A stretch of DNA of 64,000 bases from Allosaccharopolyspora coralli. Its GTDB lineage: Bacteria; Actinomycetota; Actinomycetes; Mycobacteriales; Pseudonocardiaceae. The notes beneath the pieces were generated by a model. The model had not been told where the DNA came from and did no database searches. It saw only the letters and a program-made list of their open reading frames with translations. A program made the position numbers and the translations under genes. The stretch spans positions 3,658,001 through 3,722,000 of the forward strand of contig NZ_CP045929.1 in the NCBI RefSeq assembly GCF_009664835.1, in the 5' to 3' direction. Shown piece by piece: positions 57,017 through 64,000 of this stretch (the stretch's first letter is position 1; every line of letters starts with the position of its first letter).

Positions 57017-58216
57017 CCTTGTCGCGGCGTGGACGGACGGCACGTGCAGCGCGCGGCCAGCCATGAGCCCTGCGACCCCCATGGCGGCACAACACCCGAG
57101 CACGAACACCAGTGGGACCGTCCAGTTCCCCGCCAGTTCGTGGGTGACACCGACCGCGAAGGGCCCCACCGCCGCGAGCAGGTATCCGGCTCCCTGGGCG
57201 GTACCGGACAACGCCGCAGTCGTGTCGCTGTCGGGGGAGCGCAACCCGAACAGCGTCAACGCGAGCCCGAACGAGGCTCCCTGCGCGACCCCCAGCACCA
57301 CGGTCGCCACCCACACCACGCCCGGTGCCGTACCGAGCACGATGCCGGTGAACCCCGCCGCGACGAGCAGAGTCAGGCCCACCGCGATTCCCCGCTGGTC
57401 GCGCGATCGACGGCACAGCAACGGGACGGTCAGCGATCCGGCCGCCTGGATCGCGGCTTGGATGCCGAGCATGAACCCGGCGGTCTCGGGACTGAACCCT
57501 CGGCCTTGCAGTATCACCGGCAACCACCCGAACACCACGTAAGCCATGAGCGACTGCATGCCCATGAACACGGTGACCTGCCACGCGAGCGGGTTACGCC
57601 ACAGGCCGTGTGCGGCCACCGGGGCCGGTGGACCTGCCGAGACGCGGCGGACGACGACCAGCGCCACCGCCAGCGCGACCAGCACCGGGATCGCGATCAG
57701 CCCGATCGAGAACTGCCAGGACCCGAGCCCGACCGCCAGCGGCACCACGGCGCTCGCGGCGACCGCGCCCCCCAGTGTGAGGCACATCGTGTAGAGCGCG
57801 GTCATCGCTGGCACGTGCTGCGGGAAATCCCGTTTGATCAGGCCGGGCAAGGCGACGTTGGCGACCGCGATCCCGGCTCCGACGACGACGGTGCCGCCGA
57901 AGAGCGCACCGGCACCCCCGAACGCGCGCGCGGCGTTTCCGACGAACAGGACGACCAGGCAACCGAGCAGCACCCGCTCGTCGCCCCACCGCTGGCGCAG
58001 ACCCGGCGCGACGAAGGCGAAGACACCGAGACAGATCACCGGCAACGTGGTCAACAAGCCCGCGAGCGTCGTGGACAGGCCGAGGTCGGCCTGGATCCGG
58101 TCGAGCACGGGAGCGATCGCGGTGATCGGCGGTCGCAACGTCAGCGCCACCAGCGCCAGCAGCACCACGGAGCCGATCAGCCGTCGCGGTACCTGCGTCT
58201 CGAGCTGCGCGCGCAC
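57011..58216 (-). CDS. CynX/NimT-family MFS transporter
   Basis: 401 residues and about 12 hydrophobic helices. LALVALTLRPPITAIAPVLD (key LRPPITAIAP), LPVICLGVFAFVAP and FMGMQSLMAYVVFGWLP (key QSLMAYVVFGW) are typical of the cyanate/2-nitroimidazole transporter subfamily. The GTG start (58216) has GGGGAG upstream. Substrate unknown. Its last codons lie in a palindromic repeat. Confidence 0.88.
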   Translation of the reverse strand: MRAQLETQVPRRLIGSVVLLALVALTLRPPITAIAPVLDRIQADLGLSTTLAGLLTTLPVICLGVFAFVAPGLRQRWGDERVLLGCLVVLFVGNAARAFGGAGALFGGTVVVGAGIAVANVALPGLIKRDFPQHVPAMTALYTMCLTLGGAVAASAVVPLAVGLGSWQFSIGLIAIPVLVALAVALVVVRRVSAGPPAPVAAHGLWRNPLAWQVTVFMGMQSLMAYVVFGWLPVILQGRGFSPETAGFMLGIQAAIQAAGSLTVPLLCRRSRDQRGIAVGLTLLVAAGFTGIVLGTAPGVVWVATVVLGVAQGASFGLALTLFGLRSPDSDTTAALSGTAQGAGYLLAAVGPFAVGVTHELAGNWTVPLVFVLGCCAAMGVAGLMAGRALHVPSVHAATRA

Positions 58217-58476
58217 CTGCCACTCCCCTCTCGCCTGGACCGGTCATCCGATGATCGAAGAACTCGACCGTTCCTCAGCAGGCTGCCGCCGTAGTCGCGT
58301 ACCACGAAAACCCCGCTCCCGCCGAGCGGATGCCGCACCATGGCCAGACTGCAATGCGCGCCGAGACCGCCTGAGGACGCAGCACGAGCACCTGATCGAC
58401 GAGCCGCCCGCAGCGCCGACCCGGCACCGAAGGATTCGTGTGGACGAATCGGAAACGCTGTCTCAGTCTGGGCAGC

Positions 58477-59298
58477 ATGACGAGCGCTTCCTCCCGTGGG
58501 TACGCACTCGGGGCCAGCGACGCCGAGCGAGCCCGTCTCATCGTGCAGCACGACATCTACCGGGGTGAAGCGGCGAGCCTCGCCGAGCACATCGGTCTCC
58601 GGCCGGGTTCACACGCCGTCGACGTGGGGTGCGGCCCGCTCGGAGTCCTCGACCTGCTCACCGAGCTCGTCGGCAGCTCGGGTCGCGTCGTGGGTCTCGA
58701 TTCGGAACCCCGAATGCTGGACATGGCACGGACCACGCTCGCCGAACGGAGCATCACCGGCGTCGAGCTCGTGTGCGACGACCTGCTCGACGACGACTTG
58801 GACGCGGAGTCCTTCGACGTGGTTCACGAACGGTTCCTCATCACCAACCTGCCGTATCCGCGAGACGTCGTGTCCTCGATGACGCGCCTCGCGAAGCCGG
58901 GCGGGTACGTCGCGCTCGAGGACATCGACTGCATTTCGTGGACCTGCCATCCGCCGCATCCGTCGTGGGGCAGGCTGTCGGCCGCGTTGCTCACCGCCTG
59001 GTACGCGGCGGGTCTCGACGCCTACGTGGGGCGCAAGCTGCCGGGCCTGCTGCGCGAGGCCGGACTGGTCGACGTCGGGCTCGACGCTCACGTGAACGTG
59101 TGGCGGCCCGGCGACCCGTACCAGAAGACCCTGCCGCACTTCGTGCGTGAGTTCCGGGAACGCATCCTGCGACTCAGCGACCTCACCGAGCAGGAATTCG
59201 ACCGCTGCCTGCACGAACTGGAGGCGCACCTCGACCAGCCGACCACCTTCACCCTTTACAACACGCTCATCCAGGCGTGGGGCCGCAAGCCCGAATGA
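58477..59298 (+). CDS. Class I SAM-dependent methyltransferase
   Basis: A 273-residue protein: motif I HAVDVGCGPLGVLDLL (key VDVGCGP, about 47-53), VVGLDSEPRML for motif II and RLAKPGGYVALED after. The C-terminal third is helical. Divergent from the transporter, with 260 bp between; ATG 58477 was taken, an in-frame GTG at 58438 being possible. Substrate unknown. Confidence 0.85.
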   Translation: MTSASSRGYALGASDAERARLIVQHDIYRGEAASLAEHIGLRPGSHAVDVGCGPLGVLDLLTELVGSSGRVVGLDSEPRMLDMARTTLAERSITGVELVCDDLLDDDLDAESFDVVHERFLITNLPYPRDVVSSMTRLAKPGGYVALEDIDCISWTCHPPHPSWGRLSAALLTAWYAAGLDAYVGRKLPGLLREAGLVDVGLDAHVNVWRPGDPYQKTLPHFVREFRERILRLSDLTEQEFDRCLHELEAHLDQPTTFTLYNTLIQAWGRKPE

Positions 59299-59332
59299 CC
59301 GTCCGGGCTCGCGGCCCCGGCCGCCGCGACGC

Positions 59333-60061
59333 TCACACGTCCCAGTGCCAGTAGTTCGCGCCGTAGGGGTACTCCATCCGGCTGTCGACGTGGGTGAACG
59401 TCTCGTAGCGGATGATCCCGGAGAGCCCCGAGGTCTGTGCGCGCCCGATCACGTCGTCGACGCTGTGACCACCGACGACGATGTCGGCCGCGATGCCGTA
59501 GGTATGTTGGCTGTTCGGCACACCGCCGACGTTCTCGTTGTGCGAGAGACTGCGGAAACCCGAGTTGATCGTCACCGGCGCGTCGCCCGACTTCGTGCGG
59601 ATCGCCTCGAGCTTGTACATGAGCCGGCGTACGTTCTCCTTCACCTCGGAGGTGCCGACGTTGCCCTCGCCGAACTCGGCACCGTCCTTGGAGTGGAACT
59701 CGTCGAACCCGAAGTGCGCGGTCGAGCCGTCCGACGCCGTCAGTGCGTCGAGCGCGTCCTGCGTCGGGCCGTCGACCTCACCGGTCGGCGAGAGGCTGTA
59801 CGCCTCCTGGAATCGGGTCACTGCGGCCTCGGTGTTCGCGCCGAACTCGCCGTCGACGGCGAGAAAGGTCTGCTCGGCCGAGTCGGCGGCCCAGCCCGCC
59901 ACTCGGACCTGCACTTCGGCCACGTCGGCGCCACGGGCGCCGGAGGTGAGCCGCCTCCGGCGCGGTGCTGCGGAGACCGGAGCTGCCACCAGGGCAGGCC
60001 CGGCGGCAGCGGCCAACGAAAGCGTCAGTAGAGCGGACCGTCTGGTCATCCTCGCGGACAT
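59333..60061 (-). CDS. Secreted M15 peptidase with peptidoglycan-binding domain
   Basis: 242 residues. A signal peptide with a TRRSALL twin-arginine start and ALVAAPVSAAP cleavage region is followed by a PG-binding-1 domain (SGARGADVAEVQVRVAGW..., about 40-105) and an M15A domain. Zinc ligands are in SQHTYGIAADI (H and D) and near the C-terminus (FTHVDSR and HWDV). Resembles the Streptomyces albus D-Ala-D-Ala carboxypeptidase. ATG 60061 follows AAGGGG at good spacing. Confidence 0.9.
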   Translation of the reverse strand: MSARMTRRSALLTLSLAAAAGPALVAAPVSAAPRRRRLTSGARGADVAEVQVRVAGWAADSAEQTFLAVDGEFGANTEAAVTRFQEAYSLSPTGEVDGPTQDALDALTASDGSTAHFGFDEFHSKDGAEFGEGNVGTSEVKENVRRLMYKLEAIRTKSGDAPVTINSGFRSLSHNENVGGVPNSQHTYGIAADIVVGGHSVDDVIGRAQTSGLSGIIRYETFTHVDSRMEYPYGANYWHWDV

Positions 60062-60365
60062 GATCATCCCCTTCGCGTCGAGCCACGACAAACGGGAACA
60101 TCATGTCGAAGATCCACTGACAGTCATGATCTCGTGTCGAGAACTTTCCACTCTCGTGTTCGAATCCACCCGATCGGACCAAACCACGGGTGCCCGCAGC
60201 CGCGAATCTCCCTTGAGTCGCAGAAGGCGCGGGACGGTTCCGCAGTTCGCCGCGCCGCTGTCGCTGCCGCTGCACCGAGGACGAACCGGTCGCTGTCCCC
60301 CAGCGACGCAGCCAGTTGACCTGTCCGAATTGAGAGGTGTTCGACGTATCGTGTGGGGAATGCAG
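60062..60365. other. 304-bp divergent intergenic region
   Basis: Lies between the M15 peptidase and beta-propeller lipoprotein starts. No gene supported. Contains a GTCGCTG/CAGCGAC hairpin near 60289-60307 and TTGACC at about 60316, a possible -35 box for the lipoprotein. Otherwise nothing recognised. Confidence 0.5.
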
Positions 60366-61433
60366 ATGAAGGCGATCCCGCTGGTCGCCGCCGCGACCCT
60401 GGCGGTTGTCGCGTGCTCGCCGCCCGAACAGGGCGAAGCGCCCGCACCACCCGAGGGCGCGGGTGAGACCGCGGACGAACGCGCTCCCCAGGACAGGCCC
60501 ACGACGCCTCCGGCCGAGCCGGGCGACGCACCTCCGCCGGCGGAGGACCCCGCGGGCCGCGTGGTGCCCTTGCCCGAAGGCGGACAACCATGGGGTGTCG
60601 CCTACGACCCCGCTTCCCAGCAGGTCTTCACGGCGCTGCGCGAGCCGGCGCGCCTGGCCGCCTACGACATCGCCGGCGACGAGGTCCGCGTGACGCCGAC
60701 TCCCGGCGCGGCCCGGATGATCGACCTCGTCGCGCCCGGTGGACCGCTGCTGTATCCCGCAGAGACCCTCGACACGCTGTACGCGATCGACGTACCTTCC
60801 CTCGAGATCGAGCAGGAGGCGCCTGCCGGCCGGGGCCCGCACCAGGCCGTCCAGGTCGGTGACACCACGTTCGTCACCGAGGAGTTCGGGCACGCGGTGC
60901 GCGCACTGCGTGGTGGCGAGACGGTCGCCCGCTTCACCGAACCGGTGCAGCCGGGCGGGCTCACGGCCACGGACGGGCGCGTGGCGGTCGTCGACGTCGT
61001 GACCAACACCCTGTTCGTCTACGACGCGGCCAGCGGCGAACTCGTCACCTCGCTGCCCGCGGGGGAAGGGCCGAGTCACGTCGTGCCGGTCGGCGACGGG
61101 AAGGTGGCCGTCTGCGACGTTCGCGGCAACGCCGTGCTGACCTACGACATCACCGGTGAGCCTCGCGAGCTCGACCGCATCTCGGTTCCGGGACGAGCCT
61201 TCTGGATCGAAGCCGACGCGGAGACCGGAACCGTCTACGCGGCGCTGTCCAACACCAACAAGGTCGCACAGCTCGACGTCGGGCAGGACGGAAGCCTGAC
61301 CGAACGTGCGACGGTGCCGACGGTGCAGGAACCGGTGTCGATGGATCTCGACCCGAACACCGGAACCGTCTACGTCGCCGGGTACGCCCAGTCCGAGCTT
61401 CAGATCGTGCCGCCCACAGCCTTCGGCAACTGA
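60366..61433 (+). CDS. Beta-propeller-type lipoprotein
   Basis: 355 residues. The lipoprotein signal has its Cys in LAVVACSPP, followed by a 50-residue Pro/Glu/Ala linker and then six or seven YVTN/NHL-like repeats (PWGVAYDPASQQVFTAL, MDLDPNTGTVYVAGYA). It probably binds a ligand or partner at the cell surface; no catalytic residues recognised. ATG 60366 has GGGGA 7 bases upstream; ATG 60360 is closer to it. The stop is 4 bp before a perfect palindromic terminator. Confidence 0.82.
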   Translation: MKAIPLVAAATLAVVACSPPEQGEAPAPPEGAGETADERAPQDRPTTPPAEPGDAPPPAEDPAGRVVPLPEGGQPWGVAYDPASQQVFTALREPARLAAYDIAGDEVRVTPTPGAARMIDLVAPGGPLLYPAETLDTLYAIDVPSLEIEQEAPAGRGPHQAVQVGDTTFVTEEFGHAVRALRGGETVARFTEPVQPGGLTATDGRVAVVDVVTNTLFVYDAASGELVTSLPAGEGPSHVVPVGDGKVAVCDVRGNAVLTYDITGEPRELDRISVPGRAFWIEADAETGTVYAALSNTNKVAQLDVGQDGSLTERATVPTVQEPVSMDLDPNTGTVYVAGYAQSELQIVPPTAFGN

Positions 61434-61437
61434 CAGC

Positions 61438-61481
61438 GCGTGAGTCTTTTTGGTGGTCATAGCCACCAAAAAGACTCACGC
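61438..61481. repeat. 44-nt palindromic terminator, copy 3 (perfect)
   Basis: Stem of 19 bp (GCGTGAGTCTTTTTGGTGG and its exact complement 61463-61481) around the loop TCATAG. It sits between two converging genes, 4 bp past the lipoprotein stop and 69 bp past the ftsY stop, so it can end both transcripts. Third member of the family. Confidence 0.9.
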
Positions 61482-61550
61482 CCGCGCGCGGGCAGGTGAG
61501 GTTCCGCTACCCGACCAACCGAGCAGGCCTTCTGAAAGACATCCCAGTCC

Positions 61551-63122
61551 TCAGCCGAGGAGGGCGTCGACGAAGGCTTCCGGTTCGAACGGCGCGAGGT
61601 GGTCTGCACCCTCACCGAGGCCGACCAGCTTCACCGGCACCCCGAGTTCGCGCTGCACCTGGAAGACGATGCCGCCCTTGGCGGTGCCGTCGAGTTTGGT
61701 GAGCACGATGCCGGTCACGTCGACGACGTCGGAGAACACCCGCGCCTGGGTGAGACCGTTCTGCCCGGTGGTCGCGTCGAGCACCAGCAGCACCTCGTCG
61801 ACCTGGGCCTGCTTCTCGACCACGCGTTTGACCTTGCCGAGTTCGTCCATCAGGCCGGTCTTGGTGTGCAACCGTCCCGCGGTGTCGACGAGGACGGCGT
61901 CCACACCGGTGTCCGAACCGCGCTTGACGGCCTCGAACGCGACGCTGGCCGGGTCGGCGGCCTCTTCCCCGCGCACCACCTCGGCTCCGACTCGCTCGCC
62001 CCACGTGCCGAGCTGTTCGACGGCCGCCGCGCGGAACGTGTCGGCGGCACCAAGCAGCACCGTGCGGCCGTCGGCGACCAGGACGCGGGCGAGCTTGCCG
62101 GTCGTGGTGGTCTTACCGGTGCCGTTCACGCCGACGACGAGCACGACCGCGGGCTTGCCGCCGTTCGCGGGGTCGCCGTGCGGCAACGCCCGAACGGACC
62201 GCTCTGACTCGGTGGCCAGCTGGTCGACCAGGACCTCCCGCAGCAGCCCCCGGACCTCGTCGGAGGTCCGGACACCGCGCGAAGCGATCTCCGAGCGCAG
62301 TCGCTCGACGACTTCGGTGGTCGTCGCCGCGCCCAGGTCGGCCATGAGCAGTGTGTCCTCGATCTCTTCCCACGAGTCCTCGTCGAGGTCGCCCGCGCCG
62401 AGCAGGCCGAGCAGACCCTGCCCGAGGCTGGACCGGGAACGGGACAGGCGACCGCGCAGGCGTTCGAGCCGTCCCGAGGTCGGTTCGATCTCCTCGACCG
62501 GCTCGGCGACGGGTGCTTCCGGAACCGGCGGTGCGGCTTGCTCCGGCGGCGCGGCCTGTTCCGGGACCGTCGGCTCGGCAGGGGCAGTCGCGGCGGAGGC
62601 AGCGCCCTCGACGGGGGGCTCGGCCTCGACTGGGGTCTCGGGCGCAGCTTCCACCGGCGCCTCGGTTCCGGTCGCCTGCTCCGGCTCGGCAGGAGCTTGC
62701 GTCTCGGTCGACCCCTGGGCAGGTGGTGCCGTGTCGACCGGAGTGTCCTGTTCCGGGGCGGGTGGCTCCGCGGTGGCGGTGCCGGTGCTCTGGTCGCCAT
62801 CCGGCAGCGAGACGTCGACGATGCCGCGCCGCTCGGTGTCGCGCGGCACCGAGGCGTCGTCGCCGACCGCCGGTTGCCCCTCCGTATCGGTGCGTTCCTC
62901 GACGGGGTGCTCCGGTGGCGCGGCGGTCGCGGCACCACCACTGGAGAGGCTGAATCCGCCACCGGCCTGATACCCGCCCGGCTTCTTCTCGCCCTCCGCC
63001 TCGTCCGGCTTCTCCAGGCTGATCTTGCGACGCCGGTTGAGCGCGACGCCCGCCGCCACGGCCGCCACGAGCAGCACCGCGACGACGACGGCAACGATGA
63101 GAATCACGTTCGAGGAGCTCAC
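61551..63122 (-). CDS. ftsY: Signal recognition particle receptor FtsY
   Basis: 523 residues. N-terminal membrane helix (ILIVAVVVAVLLVAAVAAGV), a 150-residue Pro/Ala/Glu-rich acidic linker (about 50-205), then the NG domain: LLMADLG, GVNGTGKTTT (P-loop), DTAGRLHTK, DATTGQNG, TKLDGTAKGG. The GTG start at 63122 puts the helix at the start; an upstream extension is poorly supported. It reads away from anmK. Confidence 0.96.
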   Translation of the reverse strand: MSSSNVILIVAVVVAVLLVAAVAAGVALNRRRKISLEKPDEAEGEKKPGGYQAGGGFSLSSGGAATAAPPEHPVEERTDTEGQPAVGDDASVPRDTERRGIVDVSLPDGDQSTGTATAEPPAPEQDTPVDTAPPAQGSTETQAPAEPEQATGTEAPVEAAPETPVEAEPPVEGAASAATAPAEPTVPEQAAPPEQAAPPVPEAPVAEPVEEIEPTSGRLERLRGRLSRSRSSLGQGLLGLLGAGDLDEDSWEEIEDTLLMADLGAATTTEVVERLRSEIASRGVRTSDEVRGLLREVLVDQLATESERSVRALPHGDPANGGKPAVVLVVGVNGTGKTTTTGKLARVLVADGRTVLLGAADTFRAAAVEQLGTWGERVGAEVVRGEEAADPASVAFEAVKRGSDTGVDAVLVDTAGRLHTKTGLMDELGKVKRVVEKQAQVDEVLLVLDATTGQNGLTQARVFSDVVDVTGIVLTKLDGTAKGGIVFQVQRELGVPVKLVGLGEGADHLAPFEPEAFVDALLG

Positions 63123-63216
63123 CCGGCCATCCTCGCACCCGCGCAGGCGTGAACCTGCGGCGACCCGGGTGGACAATTCACCAACAATGCGGGCGAAATG
63201 CTTGCATCCCCCGGCC

Positions 63217-64000
63217 GTGTCGCATACACCACAAGTCGTGGGCGCGTGGCGGATCGTGGGACTGCTGTCCGGGACGTCGATGGACGGAATCGACGTGGCC
63301 GTAGGAGACCTGTGGCTGGACGGCGACACCGTGCACCTGCGTCCGCTCGGTCACGACGAGCTCGCCTTTCCGCCCGGACTGCGCACCCGTCTCCTCTCGG
63401 CACTACCGCCCGCCGAGCTCACCGCTCACGACCTGTGCGTGCTCGACACGGAGATCGGCCAGGAGTTCGCCGCGGCGGCCAGGCACGCGATCGACACGCT
63501 CGCGGCAGGGCGCGCCGACGTCGTCGCCTCCCTCGGACAGACGCTGTACCACTGGGTCGAGAACGGGCAGGCACGCGGGACGCTGCAGATCGGGCAACCG
63601 GCGTGGATCGCCGAGGCCACGAACCTGCCCGTGATCGCCGACCTCCGCGCCCGCGACGTCGCCGCAGGAGGGCATGGTGCCCCGCTCGCCGCGGTGATCG
63701 ACACACTGTGGCTCGCCGACGGTGCCGGGCCCGAACGCACGCGCATCGCGCTCAACATCGGCGGGATCGCCAACATCACCGTGGTCGGCAGCGGGCGGCC
63801 ACTCGCCTACGACACCGGGCCCGGCAACGCGCTGCTCGACCTCGCCGCGACCCGCGTCACGGGCGGCGCTGCGACCCACGACGTCGACGGAGCGCTCGCC
63901 GCGCGCGGGTCGGTCCGGGCCGAGATCCTCGACGCGCTGCTCGACGACGACTACTTCACCGCGCCCCCTCCGAAGTCCACCGGCAAGGAGCATTTCAACG
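63217..64000 (+). CDS. anmK: Anhydro-N-acetylmuramic acid kinase (3' end outside window)
   Basis: The open frame runs off the end of the window, so at least 261 residues. IVGLLSGTSMDGIDVAV at the start is the family signature; DLRARDVAAGGHGAPLA, NIGGIANIT and YDTGPGNALLD follow, and STGKEHFN ends the visible part. It converts 1,6-anhydro-MurNAc to MurNAc-6-phosphate in cell-wall recycling. Start taken as GTG 63217; GTG 63238 is equally possible, neither having a good ribosome site. Confidence 0.92.
   Translation, partial: MSHTPQVVGAWRIVGLLSGTSMDGIDVAVGDLWLDGDTVHLRPLGHDELAFPPGLRTRLLSALPPAELTAHDLCVLDTEIGQEFAAAARHAIDTLAAGRADVVASLGQTLYHWVENGQARGTLQIGQPAWIAEATNLPVIADLRARDVAAGGHGAPLAAVIDTLWLADGAGPERTRIALNIGGIANITVVGSGRPLAYDTGPGNALLDLAATRVTGGAATHDVDGALAARGSVRAEILDALLDDDYFTAPPPKSTGKEHFN

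Noticed and set aside
60120-60190. GTTCGAATCC near 60158 resembles a tRNA T-loop
   Set aside because: The flanking bases do not form the T-stem, anticodon stem or acceptor stem on either strand.

Overview
The window is a stretch of high-GC actinobacterial chromosome. Three things point to Pseudonocardiaceae (Saccharomonospora, Prauserella or Amycolatopsis type): the conserved gene order rnhB-yraN-comM-dprA-xerC-whiG-like sigma-rpsB-tsf-pyrH-frr-cdsA, the map-PBP-GNAT-ispG-rseP-dxr order shared with Mycobacterium, and a family of 44-nt palindromes placed just after genes. The genus is inferred, not shown. Nearly all genes have strong GC bias at third codon positions, so long antisense open frames are common and have been left out. 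I saw no tRNA, rRNA, insertion sequence, prophage or CRISPR array.

Region 1 (1-12457) is accessory and catabolic. It starts with the tail of a probable flavin-dependent aromatic hydroxylase. Then come two intradiol ring-cleavage dioxygenases (catechol/hydroxyquinol type) on either side of a RibF-like FAD synthetase paralog. A SnoaL-like protein and an MHS-type permease follow, then a TetR regulator. Last is a tightly coupled plus-strand operon of acyl-CoA dehydrogenase, MaoC-SCP2 fusion, alpha/beta hydrolase, acyl-CoA ligase, thiolase and CaiB-type CoA-transferase. Two near-identical GAACGnTCGTTC palindromes, one before the permease and one in the TetR/dehydrogenase promoter region, suggest a single TetR regulon. 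The likely role is uptake and CoA-dependent breakdown of an aromatic or alicyclic acid. The substrate cannot be read from the sequence.

Region 2 (12458-21810) is housekeeping: methionine aminopeptidase, a lipoprotein penicillin-binding protein, two GNAT-like proteins, the MEP-pathway genes ispG and dxr, the RseP/Rip1 site-2 protease between them, and two small membrane proteins.

Region 3 (21850-31180) is more variable. It has a NudC C-terminal remnant, a tandem pair of secreted lipases with a TetR-like operator upstream, a DinB/maleylpyruvate-isomerase-like protein, rlmN, and a Mn/Zn ABC uptake operon followed by its probable DtxR/MntR-type regulator.

Region 4 (31181-53808) is the conserved translation and cell-cycle block, almost all on the minus strand: cdsA, frr, pyrH, tsf, rpsB, an M23 peptidase, a FliA/WhiG sigma factor, xerC, dprA, comM, yraN, DUF2469, rnhB, lepB, rplS, trmD, rimM, a KH-domain protein, rpsP, a CPBP protease, an amidohydrolase, ffh and a DEAD-box helicase. 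The intergenic spaces hold strong hairpins, DnaA-box-like pairs and two repeat families.

Region 5 (54070-64000) has a P-loop kinase-like protein, glnB and amtB, a CynX/NimT-type transporter, a methyltransferase, a secreted M15 peptidase, a beta-propeller lipoprotein, ftsY and the start of anmK. The PII protein GlnB has His instead of Tyr at the usual modification site (residue 51), and glnD, which normally follows it, is not there. Together these suggest that covalent PII control has been lost.
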